NCBI RefSeq assembly: GCF_000687455.2
Contig: NZ_JGVW01000022.1
Span: 1 to 64,000, forward strand
Source: Burkholderia sp. lig30
GTDB taxonomy: Bacteria; Pseudomonadota; Gammaproteobacteria; Burkholderiales; Burkholderiaceae
DNA: 64,000 nucleotides
Direction of reading: 5' to 3'
Below the pieces are notes generated by a model. It saw nothing but the letters and a program-made list of their open reading frames with translations. It did no database searches and was not told the origin of the DNA. The position numbers and the translations under genes are program-made. Each line of letters opens with the position of its first letter. The first letter of the stretch is position 1. Of the stretch, positions 56,822-64,000 are shown piece after piece.

Positions 56822-57514
56822 TCAGCGGCCCGGCGTCGGGAAGTGGACGCCCGCGCGCTGCGCGGCATTCGAGATGTGGGCCTCGATCGCGAGGCCGGCT
56901 GCGGCCGGGTCGCGGGCGATCAGCGCGTCGAGGATCGCGCGGTGCTCGTGATAGGTGCTCAGCACCAGATCGCGCCGGTAGAACGGCATGCGCTGGCTTT
57001 CCTTCATGATGTCCGCGCTGCCGCGCAGGATCGACTCGATCGCCGCGTTGCCGGCGAGGCTGACGATCCGCATGTGGAAATCGAAGTCGAGCTGCGATGC
57101 GTCATCGAGCGCATTGCCGGTCAGCGCCGCCTGCAGCGCCGCGAGGTTGTCCTCGAACCAGGCGATGTCGCCGTCGGTGACAACGCGTGCGGCCATCCGC
57201 GCCGCGAAGCCTTCGAGCGCATAGCGCATCTGGTAGGTGTCGGGCAGTGACGACTGCCCGGCGAAGCGCCACGCGTGGCCGGCCGACGCCTGCGCGCTTT
57301 CGACGTAGACCCCCTTGCCCGCGCGGATGCGCAGCATGCCGAGCGCCTCGAGTGTCGACAGCGCCTCGCGCAGCGACGCGCGGCTGATCTCCAGTTCCCC
57401 GGACAGCTGGCGCTGGGCCGGCAGCAGGCTGCCGACCGGGTAGACGCCGGCCTCGATCCGGTCGCGGATCGTCGCGATCGCGGCGTCGGTCACGGTGTGC
57501 GGAACGTTCTTCAT
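56822..57514 (-). CDS. GntR-family (FadR subfamily) transcriptional regulator
   Basis: 230 residues from ATG 57514 (an alternative ATG at 57544 is possible; neither has a good ribosome-binding site). N-terminal winged helix-turn-helix (LSGELEISRASLREALSTLEALGMLRIR as a region) and a C-terminal FCD ligand-binding domain (about 105-225). Divergent to a DctA-family transporter gene followed by two ureide-degrading enzymes, so it probably controls them and responds to an intermediate. A matching palindrome lies between. Confidence 0.88.
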   Translation of the reverse strand: MKNVPHTVTDAAIATIRDRIEAGVYPVGSLLPAQRQLSGELEISRASLREALSTLEALGMLRIRAGKGVYVESAQASAGHAWRFAGQSSLPDTYQMRYALEGFAARMAARVVTDGDIAWFEDNLAALQAALTGNALDDASQLDFDFHMRIVSLAGNAAIESILRGSADIMKESQRMPFYRRDLVLSTYHEHRAILDALIARDPAAAGLAIEAHISNAAQRAGVHFPTPGR

Positions 57515-57700
57515 GATGTCGTGGAAGGCTGGTCTGACCGGCATTGTAATCCGCGCGCGCGGCGTGCGGCCGCGCATCGGGAAAGTCATGATCCGCCCGG
57601 TTCCCGCAGCCCGCCAGCGGCGGCGAAAGTGCGGGTAATCCCTGTTTTGTTCTCGCTTGACGCGCCGATATCGGCTTCCTACCATCCAGCATGACCTGAC

Positions 57701-57711
57701 TGGTCATACCA
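57701..57711 (+). promoter_or_regulatory. Likely operator for the GntR-type regulator
   Basis: TGGTCATACCA, a perfect inverted repeat with a 3-nt centre, of the GT-N3-AC kind used by FadR-subfamily regulators, 43 bp before the transporter start. An overlapping repeat TGACC-N5-GGTCA runs from 57692 to 57706. Confidence 0.7.
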
Positions 57712-57754
57712 GTATGAACAGACGAAACTGAAACCGTTGGACCGGGAGAGCGTC

Positions 57755-59068
57755 GTGTCGAAATTCTTCAATTCGCTGTTTGGTCGGGTCGTCATCGCAT
57801 TGGTCATCGGGGTCGCGCTCGGCGCGTGCTTCCCGCAGTTCGCCGAGTCGCTGCGGCCGCTCGGCGACGGCTTTCTGAAACTCATCAAGATGGTCATCGG
57901 CCCGATCGTGTTCTGCGTGGTCGTGAGCGGGATGGCCAATGCGGGCGACCTGAAGAAGGTTGGCCGGGTCGGCCTGAAGGCGGTCGTCTACTTCGAGGTG
58001 ATGACCACGCTCGCGCTCGCGATCGGCCTCGTGCTCGCGTGGCTCACGCGGCCGGGCGTCGGGATGAACGTCGACCTGCGTTCGCTCGACGCGGCGTCGC
58101 TCGCGTCGTACGCGAAGAACGCCGAGGGCCTGAAGGACACGGCCGGCTACCTGCTGAAGATCATCCCCGAGACGGCGATCGACGCGTTCGCGAAGGGCGA
58201 CATCCTGCAGATCCTCGTGTTCTCGGTGCTGTTCGGCTCCGCGCTGTCGCTGCTCGGCGACAAGGCCCGCCGCGTCAACGGCCTGATCGACGAGCTGTCG
58301 CAGGTGTTCTTCCGCGTGATGGGCTTCATCATCAAGCTCGCGCCACTCGGCGTGCTCGGCGCGATCGCGTTCACGACCGGCAAGTACGGCGTCGCGTCGC
58401 TCAAGCAGCTCGGCTTCCTCGTGATCGTGTTCTACCTGAGCTGTTTCGTGTTCGTCGCCGGGGTGCTCGGCATCGTGATGCGGCTCGCGGGCTTTTCGGT
58501 GTTCAAGCTGATCCGCTACCTGCGCGAGGAGCTGTCGATCGTGCTCGGCACGGCGTCGTCCGACGCGGTGCTGCCGCAGGTGATGCGCAAGCTCGAATAC
58601 ATGGGCGTGAAGGATTCGACCGTCGGCCTCGTGATTCCGACCGGCTATTCGTTCAATCTCGACGGCTTCTCGATCTACCTGACGCTCGCCGTGCTGTTCA
58701 TCGCGCAGGCGACCAACACGCCGCTGTCGACGCACGACCTGATCGTCGTGCTGCTGGTGTCGCTCGTCACGTCGAAGGGCGCGCACGGCATCCCCGGCTC
58801 GGCGATCGTGATCCTCGCGGCGACGCTGTCGGCGATTCCGGCGATTCCCGTGCTCGGCCTCGTGCTGATCCTGCCGGTCGACTGGTTCGTCGGCATCGCG
58901 CGCGCGCTGACCAATCTGCTCGGCAACTGCGTTGCGACGGTCGTGGTCGCCGTGTGGGAAAACGACATCGACCGGGCGCGCGCGAAGCGCGTGCTGGACC
59001 AGGAGCTGCGCTACGTGCCGGCGGGCGAGCCCGCGCCGCTCGCGGGCGACGAGGCCCACGCAGTCTGA
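57755..59068 (+). CDS. dctA: Dicarboxylate:cation symporter, DctA/DAACS family
   Basis: 437 residues. Eight membrane segments and two hairpins are expected; [10 protein letters not shown] and [10 protein letters not shown] carry the family motifs around the binding site. A GTG start at 57755 is favoured over a TTG at 57737, because GGGAG lies well placed and the sequence [11 protein letters not shown] opens the family. Substrate by homology is C4-dicarboxylates; the context suggests instead, or in addition, a ureide-related acid. Operon with alc and allA. Confidence 0.86.
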   Translation: MSKFFNSLFGRVVIALVIGVALGACFPQFAESLRPLGDGFLKLIKMVIGPIVFCVVVSGMANAGDLKKVGRVGLKAVVYFEVMTTLALAIGLVLAWLTRPGVGMNVDLRSLDAASLASYAKNAEGLKDTAGYLLKIIPETAIDAFAKGDILQILVFSVLFGSALSLLGDKARRVNGLIDELSQVFFRVMGFIIKLAPLGVLGAIAFTTGKYGVASLKQLGFLVIVFYLSCFVFVAGVLGIVMRLAGFSVFKLIRYLREELSIVLGTASSDAVLPQVMRKLEYMGVKDSTVGLVIPTGYSFNLDGFSIYLTLAVLFIAQATNTPLSTHDLIVVLLVSLVTSKGAHGIPGSAIVILAATLSAIPAIPVLGLVLILPVDWFVGIARALTNLLGNCVATVVVAVWENDIDRARAKRVLDQELRYVPAGEPAPLAGDEAHAV

Positions 59069-59135
59069 TCATTCCCGCTATATTGGTGCCGGCGCCGTGC
59101 GCCGGCTGTTCAGTCAAACGTCCCCAGGAGACGAC

Positions 59136-60143
59136 ATGGCCGCCCCGATTTCCGACCCGAACGCGCCTGCCTTCACGCGCCGCTACATGAACCTTGCCGA
59201 TCCGCGCGTCGGTGCGAAGGCGCTGTTCGCGAGCGACGAGTTCTTTGCGCCGAAGGAGCGCATGCTGAACCCGGAGCCGGCCGTCTTCATCCCCGGCAAG
59301 TACGACGATCACGGCAAGTGGATGGACGGCTGGGAGACGCGCCGCAAGCGCACCGCCGGCCACGATTTCTGCGTGATCCGCCTCGCGCGGCCCGGCGTGA
59401 TCCACGGCGTGGACCTCGACACCAGCCATTTCACCGGCAACTTCCCGCCCGCCGCGTCGATCGAGGGCTGCATCGCCGACGGCGACGCGCCGCCCGACCA
59501 CGCCGAATGGCGCACGGTGGTCCCCGCGACGACGCTGCAGGGCAATCAGCACCACTACGTGCCCGTCGCCGATCCGCACGCGTATACGCACCTGCGCGTG
59601 AACCTGTACCCGGATGGCGGGCTCGCGCGGCTGCGCGTGTACGGGCAACCGCAGCGCGACTGGAGCCGCGTGCCGCAGGGCGAGCCGGTCGATCTCGCCG
59701 CGATCGAGAACGGCGGCTACCTGGTGGCCGCGAACAACCAGCACTTCGGCGCGGCGTCGCAGATGCTGATGCCGGGGCGCGGCGTCAACATGGGCGACGG
59801 CTGGGAGACGCGGCGGCGCCGCGAGCCGGGCAACGACTGGGCGATCGTCGCGCTCGCGCGGCCGGGCATCATTCGCCGCGTCGAGGTCGATACCGCGCAC
59901 TTCAAGGGCAATTTCCCGGACCGCTGCTCGCTGCAGGCCGCGCACGTCACGGGCGGTACCGACGAGTCGCTGGTCACGCAGGCGATGTTCTGGCCCGAAC
60001 TGCTCGGCGAGCAGAAACTGTCGATGGACAGCGTCCACACGTTCGACCCGCTCGCCGCGCTCGGCCCGGTCACGCACGTGCGCTTCAACATCTTCCCGGA
60101 CGGCGGCGTGTCGCGCCTGCGTCTGTGGGGCGAGCCGGCCTGA
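59136..60143 (+). CDS. alc: Allantoicase
   Basis: 335 residues. Two copies of the allantoicase domain are seen, each with the motif [10 protein letters not shown] / [12 protein letters not shown] and [17 protein letters not shown] / [16 protein letters not shown]. It splits allantoate to ureidoglycolate and urea. A clear AGGAG stands before the ATG at 59136; the frame runs back into the transporter as a shadow. 10 bp to the next gene, so co-transcribed with it. Confidence 0.95.
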   Translation: MAAPISDPNAPAFTRRYMNLADPRVGAKALFASDEFFAPKERMLNPEPAVFIPGKYDDHGKWMDGWETRRKRTAGHDFCVIRLARPGVIHGVDLDTSHFTGNFPPAASIEGCIADGDAPPDHAEWRTVVPATTLQGNQHHYVPVADPHAYTHLRVNLYPDGGLARLRVYGQPQRDWSRVPQGEPVDLAAIENGGYLVAANNQHFGAASQMLMPGRGVNMGDGWETRRRREPGNDWAIVALARPGIIRRVEVDTAHFKGNFPDRCSLQAAHVTGGTDESLVTQAMFWPELLGEQKLSMDSVHTFDPLAALGPVTHVRFNIFPDGGVSRLRLWGEPA

Positions 60144-60153
60144 GGAGGCGACG

Positions 60154-60678
60154 ATGGCCACGCGTCCGACATTGCGCGTCGAGCGCCTGACCCGCGACGC
60201 GTTCGCGCCGTTCGGCGACGTGATCGCGCTCGAAGGCGCGCGGCATTTCCCGATCAACGGCGGCACGACCGAGCGCTTTCACGATCTCGCGTCGATCGAC
60301 GTGTGCGAGGCGGGCGGGCGACCGCTCGTCAGTGTGTTCCGCGCGCAGCCGCGCACGCTGCCGATCGGGATCGCGATGATGGAGCGCCATCCGCTCGGCA
60401 GCCAGGCGTTCATTCCGCTCGCGGCGGTGTCCCGCTACGCGATCGTGGTCGCGCCGGCGGGCGAATTCCGGCCGGAGCGCATGCGCGCGTTCGTCGCCGA
60501 GGGCTGGCAGGGCGTGAATTACGCGAAGGGCGTCTGGCACCATCCGTTGCTGGCGCTCGACGCGGTCAGCGACTTCGTCGTCGTCGATCGCGGCGGCACG
60601 CAGCCGAATTGCGATGAAATCGCGCTCGACCGCGTCTGGCAGCTCGCATTCGGCGAGGATCGCGCGAGCGCGGCCTGA
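60154..60678 (+). CDS. allA: Ureidoglycolate lyase
   Basis: 174 residues. The cupin fold of the AllA family with SQAFIPL and [15 protein letters not shown] motifs. It cleaves ureidoglycolate to glyoxylate and urea, directly after allantoicase. The pair gives purine-ring nitrogen recovery from allantoate; allantoinase and urease are not in this window. Confidence 0.94.
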   Translation: MATRPTLRVERLTRDAFAPFGDVIALEGARHFPINGGTTERFHDLASIDVCEAGGRPLVSVFRAQPRTLPIGIAMMERHPLGSQAFIPLAAVSRYAIVVAPAGEFRPERMRAFVAEGWQGVNYAKGVWHHPLLALDAVSDFVVVDRGGTQPNCDEIALDRVWQLAFGEDRASAA

Positions 60679-60696
60679 TGCCCGCCCCAAAGACGG

Positions 60697-60728
60697 ACGG
60701 CCCGGGCGGCATGCGCCGGCCGGGCCGT
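60697..60728. terminator. Strong hairpin between convergent allA and fur
   Basis: A 9-bp stem (60697-60705 with 60720-60728) with CGGC/GCCG inside. No T-run on either strand, so terminator function is uncertain. Confidence 0.4.
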
Positions 60729-60753
60729 GTCGGGCGCGGCGCTCGCGCGCCGC

Positions 60754-61182
60754 TCAGTGCTTGCGGTGCGGGCAGTTTTCCGTCGTGCAGGAACCGTACA
60801 GCGCGAGCGAGTGCTCCTGGAGCTTGAAACCGCGTTCCTGCGCGATCGCATGCTGGCGGCGCTCGATCTCGGGGTCGAAGAATTCCTCGACCCGGCCGCA
60901 GTCGAGGCAGACGAGGTGATCGTGGTGCGAGCCCTCGTTCAGCTCGAACACGGCCTTGCCGGATTCGAAGTTGCTGCGCGTCAGCAGGCCGGCCTGCTCG
61001 AACTGCGTCAGCACGCGGTAGACCGTTGCCAGCCCGATGTCGAGCTGTTCGTGAAGCAGGTTGCGGTAGACGTCTTCAGCGGTCAGGTGACGCACCTGGC
61101 TTTGCTGGAAAATCTCGAGAATCTTGAGGCGCGGTAGGGTGGCCTTCAGCCCGATATTTTTGAGATCCGTCGGATTGGTCAT
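60754..61182 (-). CDS. fur: Ferric uptake regulator Fur
   Basis: 142 residues. A winged helix domain ([29 protein letters not shown]) followed by the metal-binding part with [16 protein letters not shown] and a C-terminal [11 protein letters not shown]. It binds Fe2+ and represses iron-uptake genes. Gene next to bamE, an old and stable neighbour in betaproteobacteria. Confidence 0.97.
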   Translation of the reverse strand: MTNPTDLKNIGLKATLPRLKILEIFQQSQVRHLTAEDVYRNLLHEQLDIGLATVYRVLTQFEQAGLLTRSNFESGKAVFELNEGSHHDHLVCLDCGRVEEFFDPEIERRQHAIAQERGFKLQEHSLALYGSCTTENCPHRKH

Positions 61183-61324
61183 GGCTCGGCGTCCCTAGAG
61201 TACAATGCAGGGCTTCAATGTTACCGGCTTTTCGCCGTTCCAGAAACTCGCGCGGCCTGCGGGACGGGCCAGCACGGTGAGGGAAATGATTCGAGAATCT
61301 CTTTCGCACATTAAGAGGAGCCGC

Positions 61325-62119
61325 ATGCGGAGTGCCATCATCGCTGTCGCGGCCGTCGCCGCGCTGGCCGGTTGTTCGTCCTATGACAACGTGACGCAGC
61401 GCATCGCGCAGAGCATTACCCCGTACCGGATCACGGTCGTGCAGGGCAATTTCGTGTCGCAGGAAAAGGTCGCGCAGCTGCAGGCCGGCATGACCCGCGA
61501 CCAGGTCCGGGCGCTGCTCGGCACCCCGCTCCTGGCCGACATGTTCCACGCGGACCGCTGGGATTACATCTTTTACTTCAAGCGCGGCTCGACGGCCGTC
61601 GTCCAGCAGCGCGATCTCGTGCTGACGTTCTCGGGCGACCGCCTCGAAAGCTGGACGGGCGCCGACAACCTGCCGTCGGAGCTCGACCTGCTGGCCGACA
61701 TCGACGGCGACCGGCGCGGCAAGAAGCAGCCGAAGCCGAAGCAGCCGGCCGCCGCGAGCACCGCGGCCGCGAGCGAAGCCAGCGCCGTGCAGGCGGCGAG
61801 CGCGCCGGCCGACATGCCGGAGGAAGTTGTCTCCGGCGACGCGAACGCGAAGGCCGCCCGCGCGGCCAACCGCGCGACGAGCCAGGTGTCCGGCCAGGGC
61901 GCGAACGCGCGGCGCTTCACGCCGTCCGCGCAGGCGTCGGCCGGCGCGCCGGTGCCGGGCGGCCAGCCGCCGGGCACGAACCCGACGATCCAGCCGCAGT
62001 TCCAGTTCCATCGTCCGCCGCAACCGACGGTGTCGAACGAGGCGTCGCCGCCCGTCGGCCCGCACGGTTCGGATGCGTTGCCAAACCAGCCGCTCACCGC
62101 GCCGGGCGCGTCCCAGTAA
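61325..62119 (+). CDS. bamE: Outer membrane assembly lipoprotein BamE, long form
   Basis: 264 residues. Lipobox LAGC puts the lipidated Cys at 17. The SmpA/OmlA domain spans about 30-115 (VVQGNFVSQEKVAQLQAGMTRDQV, LLGTPLL). The rest (about 130-264) is an Ala/Pro/Gln-rich extension rich in AASEASAV-like stretches. Typical BamE has 110-180 residues, so the tail is long. AGGAG lies before the ATG at 61325. BamE supports beta-barrel insertion by BamA. Confidence 0.93.
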   Translation: MRSAIIAVAAVAALAGCSSYDNVTQRIAQSITPYRITVVQGNFVSQEKVAQLQAGMTRDQVRALLGTPLLADMFHADRWDYIFYFKRGSTAVVQQRDLVLTFSGDRLESWTGADNLPSELDLLADIDGDRRGKKQPKPKQPAAASTAAASEASAVQAASAPADMPEEVVSGDANAKAARAANRATSQVSGQGANARRFTPSAQASAGAPVPGGQPPGTNPTIQPQFQFHRPPQPTVSNEASPPVGPHGSDALPNQPLTAPGASQ

Positions 62120-62140
62120 GCGGGCGGTTTCACGGAAACG

Positions 62141-62166
62141 GGGCGGCGTGCGCCGCCCATTCTTTT
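62141..62166 (+). terminator. Terminator-like hairpin between bamE and dapB
   Basis: Stem GGGCGGC (62141-62147) with GCCGCCC (62152-62158), GTGC loop, followed by ATTCTTTT. It ends 19 nt before the dapB start, the same position as the hairpin before argJ, with the same loop. Confidence 0.6.
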
Positions 62167-62185
62167 ACCTGTCGTGCAGAAAGCC

Positions 62186-62983
62186 ATGAAGATTGCGATT
62201 GCCGGTGCGTCGGGCCGTATGGGCCGGATGCTGATCGAAGCCGTTCTCAATGATTCCGACGCGCAGCTCGTCGGCGCGCTCGACCGCGCCGGCTCGCCGC
62301 AGCTCGGCCAGGACGCGGGCGCGTTCCTCGGCAAGGAAACCGGCGTCAAGCTGAGCGACGATCTCGACGCGGTGTTCGCGCAGGCCGATTACCTGATCGA
62401 CTTCACGCGTCCGGAAGGGACGATCGCGCACGTCGAGGCCGCGCTGCGCCACGACGTGAAGCTCGTGATCGGCACGACCGGCTTCACCGACGCGCAAAAG
62501 GCGACGCTGAACGCGGCGGCCGGCAAGCTCGGCATCGTGTTCTCCGCGAACATGAGCGTCGGGGTCAACGTCACGCTCAAGCTGCTCGAATTCGCCGCGA
62601 AGCACTTCTCGCAAGGCTACGACATCGAGATCATCGAGGCGCACCACCGCCACAAGGTCGATGCGCCGTCGGGCACCGCGCTGATGATGGGCGAGGTGGT
62701 GGCGGGCGCGCTCGGCCGCTCGCTCGACGACTGCGCGGTGTACGGCCGCCACGGCGTGACGGGCGAGCGCGATCCGTCGACGATCGGCTTCTCGGCGATC
62801 CGCGGCGGCGACATCGTCGGCGATCACACCGTGCTGTTCGCCGGCACCGGCGAGCGCGTCGAGATTACCCACAAGTCCGCGAGCCGCGTGTCGTACGCAC
62901 AAGGCGCGCTGCGCGCGGTGCGCTTCCTGTCGGAGCGCGGCGCGGGCCTGTTCGACATGCAGGACGTGCTCGGCCTGCGCTGA
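62186..62983 (+). CDS. dapB: 4-hydroxy-tetrahydrodipicolinate reductase
   Basis: 265 residues. NADPH loop GASGRMGRM at the start and the motif [16 protein letters not shown] with the catalytic His and Lys. Lysine and diaminopimelate synthesis. Start at [10 protein letters not shown]; a GTG four codons upstream would add residues without family sequence. Followed 20 bp on by exbB. Confidence 0.96.
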   Translation: MKIAIAGASGRMGRMLIEAVLNDSDAQLVGALDRAGSPQLGQDAGAFLGKETGVKLSDDLDAVFAQADYLIDFTRPEGTIAHVEAALRHDVKLVIGTTGFTDAQKATLNAAAGKLGIVFSANMSVGVNVTLKLLEFAAKHFSQGYDIEIIEAHHRHKVDAPSGTALMMGEVVAGALGRSLDDCAVYGRHGVTGERDPSTIGFSAIRGGDIVGDHTVLFAGTGERVEITHKSASRVSYAQGALRAVRFLSERGAGLFDMQDVLGLR

Positions 62984-63003
62984 CGCGCGGCCCGGAAACC
63001 CCG

Positions 63004-63672
63004 ATGGCAGCCCCCACCGGCGTTCTCCACTATCTCGAAAGCGGCGATGCGGTCACGCACGCCGTCGCCTACGTGCTGCTGGCGATGTCGATCGCGAGCT
63101 GGTGCTTCCTCGTCGTCAAGGCCTGGGTGCTGATCCGCGCGAAGCGGCAGGGGCCGGGCGCGCTCGCCGCGTTCTGGCGCGCGCCGACGCTCGAGGCCGG
63201 CATCGGGGCGCTCGCGGCGGCCGATCGCGAACAGGTGTTCCTGCCGCTCGCCGAAGCGGCGCGCGACGCGGCACAGGCGCACGATCCCGCCGCGCTGGCG
63301 GCGCGCGTCGAGCGCAGCGAGCGGGTGTTGCGCGCGCTGCGTCACGCAATGCAGCGGTCGCAGCGCCGCCTCGAATTCGGCCAGGTGCTGCTCGCGTCGA
63401 TCGGCAGCACCGCGCCGTTCGTCGGGCTGCTCGGCACGGTCTGGGGCATCTACCACGCGCTCGGCAGCATCGCCGCGAGCGGCCAGGCGCAGATCGAGAG
63501 CGTCGCCGGCCCGGTCGGCGAGGCGCTCATCATGACGGCATTCGGGCTCGTGGTCGCGATTCCGGCCGTGCTCGCATACAACATCCTCGGGCGCCTGGTG
63601 CGCCAGCTCGTCGAGGATCTCGACGGCTTCGCGCGCGACCTGCACGTGTTCGTGTGCGCGGACGCCGCCTGA
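63004..63672 (+). CDS. exbB: MotA/TolQ/ExbB proton channel protein
   Basis: 222 residues, three membrane segments (about 20-40, 135-160 and 180-200). The conserved GLLGTVWGIYHAL and AFGLVVAIPAVLAYN mark the channel. With ExbD and a TonB it powers outer membrane transport using proton flow; no TonB gene is seen here. The dapB-exbB-exbD order is a known betaproteobacterial cluster. Confidence 0.93.
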   Translation: MAAPTGVLHYLESGDAVTHAVAYVLLAMSIASWCFLVVKAWVLIRAKRQGPGALAAFWRAPTLEAGIGALAAADREQVFLPLAEAARDAAQAHDPAALAARVERSERVLRALRHAMQRSQRRLEFGQVLLASIGSTAPFVGLLGTVWGIYHALGSIAASGQAQIESVAGPVGEALIMTAFGLVVAIPAVLAYNILGRLVRQLVEDLDGFARDLHVFVCADAA

Positions 63673-63696
63673 CGCATTCGTCCGGAGGAGCGGCAC

Positions 63697-64000
63697 ATGG
63701 CATTCGGCGGACTCGACCATCACAAGACGTCCGCGCCGATGGCGGACATCAACATGACGCCGCTGATCGACGTGATGCTCGTCCTGCTCGTCATTTTCAT
63801 CGTCACCGCGCCGCTGATGACGCACGCGATCCGGCTCGACCTGCCGAAAGTCGCGGCCGGGGCCGCGCGCGCGACGCCGCAGGCGATCACGCTGTCGATC
63901 GACGACGCCGGCAGGATCTATTGGGACGCCGCGCCGGTCGCGCTCGACGCGCTGCCCGCGCGCTTTCGCGCGGCCGCCGCGGCAGGCGAGCCGCCCGAGC
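63697..64000 (+). CDS. exbD: ExbD/TolR family protein (cut by window end)
   Basis: The first 101 codons. The single membrane segment carries the key Asp in TPLIDVMLVLLVIF, preceded by MADINM; the start of the periplasmic domain (LDLPKVAAGA) follows. GGAGGAG stands upstream with good spacing. It pairs with ExbB in the proton channel. The C-terminus is outside the window. Confidence 0.93.
   Translation, partial: MAFGGLDHHKTSAPMADINMTPLIDVMLVLLVIFIVTAPLMTHAIRLDLPKVAAGAARATPQAITLSIDDAGRIYWDAAPVALDALPARFRAAAAAGEPPE

Overview
The window reads as a stretch of the main chromosome of a Burkholderia species, most likely of the Burkholderia cepacia complex. The DNA is very GC-rich, the codon bias is strong (third positions mostly G or C), and the gene neighbourhoods are those of this genus: secA-argJ-ATPase-mutT-yacG-zapD-coaE-pilDCB, ispB/rplU-rpmA-obgE-proB, tlpA-aroQ-accBC-prmA, fur/bamE-dapB-exbBD. 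This assignment rests on gene order and protein families remembered, not on a database search. Almost every gene is housekeeping. I see no insertion sequence, prophage, integrase or CRISPR array.

Layout. 1-9.4 kb: the end of secA, argJ, a DUF815 ATPase and mutT on the plus strand face a minus-strand run yacG-zapD-coaE-pilD-pilC-pilB and a CorC-type membrane protein. 9.5-14.2 kb: a tRNA-Pro(CGG), ispB, then rplU-rpmA-obgE-proB behind a near-consensus sigma-70 promoter. 14.2-22 kb: a CNP1-like lipoprotein, rppH, proS with a double terminator-like leader, marC, hpt, ffh, a CcsA-like protein, a PP0621-type protein and ampD. 22-28.5 kb: the ribonucleotide reductase genes nrdA and nrdB behind a pair of NrdR boxes, a highly structured spacer, and a lysine/alanine-rich histone H1-like gene. 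28.5-37 kb, minus strand: a SlyB-like lipoprotein, a PfkB kinase, tpx, a DUF3426 protein with a repeat region, prmA, accC, accB, aroQ, a TlpA thioredoxin and a conserved unknown protein. 37-49.8 kb: mpl-yqiA-RNase II-like-aroE-mtgA-pyrF, a hexanucleotide microsatellite, a phosphorylcholine-phosphatase-like gene, pncC-pgpA-thiL (minus) and maeB.

49.8-56.8 kb: a candidate small RNA on the minus strand, a secreted RNase Sa-like ribonuclease paired with a barstar inhibitor, rsmE, a VOC protein and speE (minus), then tkt and gap. 56.8-60.7 kb: a small catabolic locus in which a GntR-type regulator diverges from a DctA-family carrier, allantoicase and ureidoglycolate lyase, with a palindromic operator between them. 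60.7-64 kb: fur diverging from bamE-dapB-exbB-exbD, the last cut by the window edge.

No clearly new multi-gene system stands out. The least expected signals are in non-coding DNA: terminator-like hairpins pressed against the start codons of argJ, proS, the CNP1 gene and dapB; a structured ~280-nt spacer after nrdB; a candidate minus-strand sRNA after maeB; and an 11-copy CATCGC tract upstream of the secreted HAD phosphatase gene. The RNase/barstar pair is the main accessory-type protein module.
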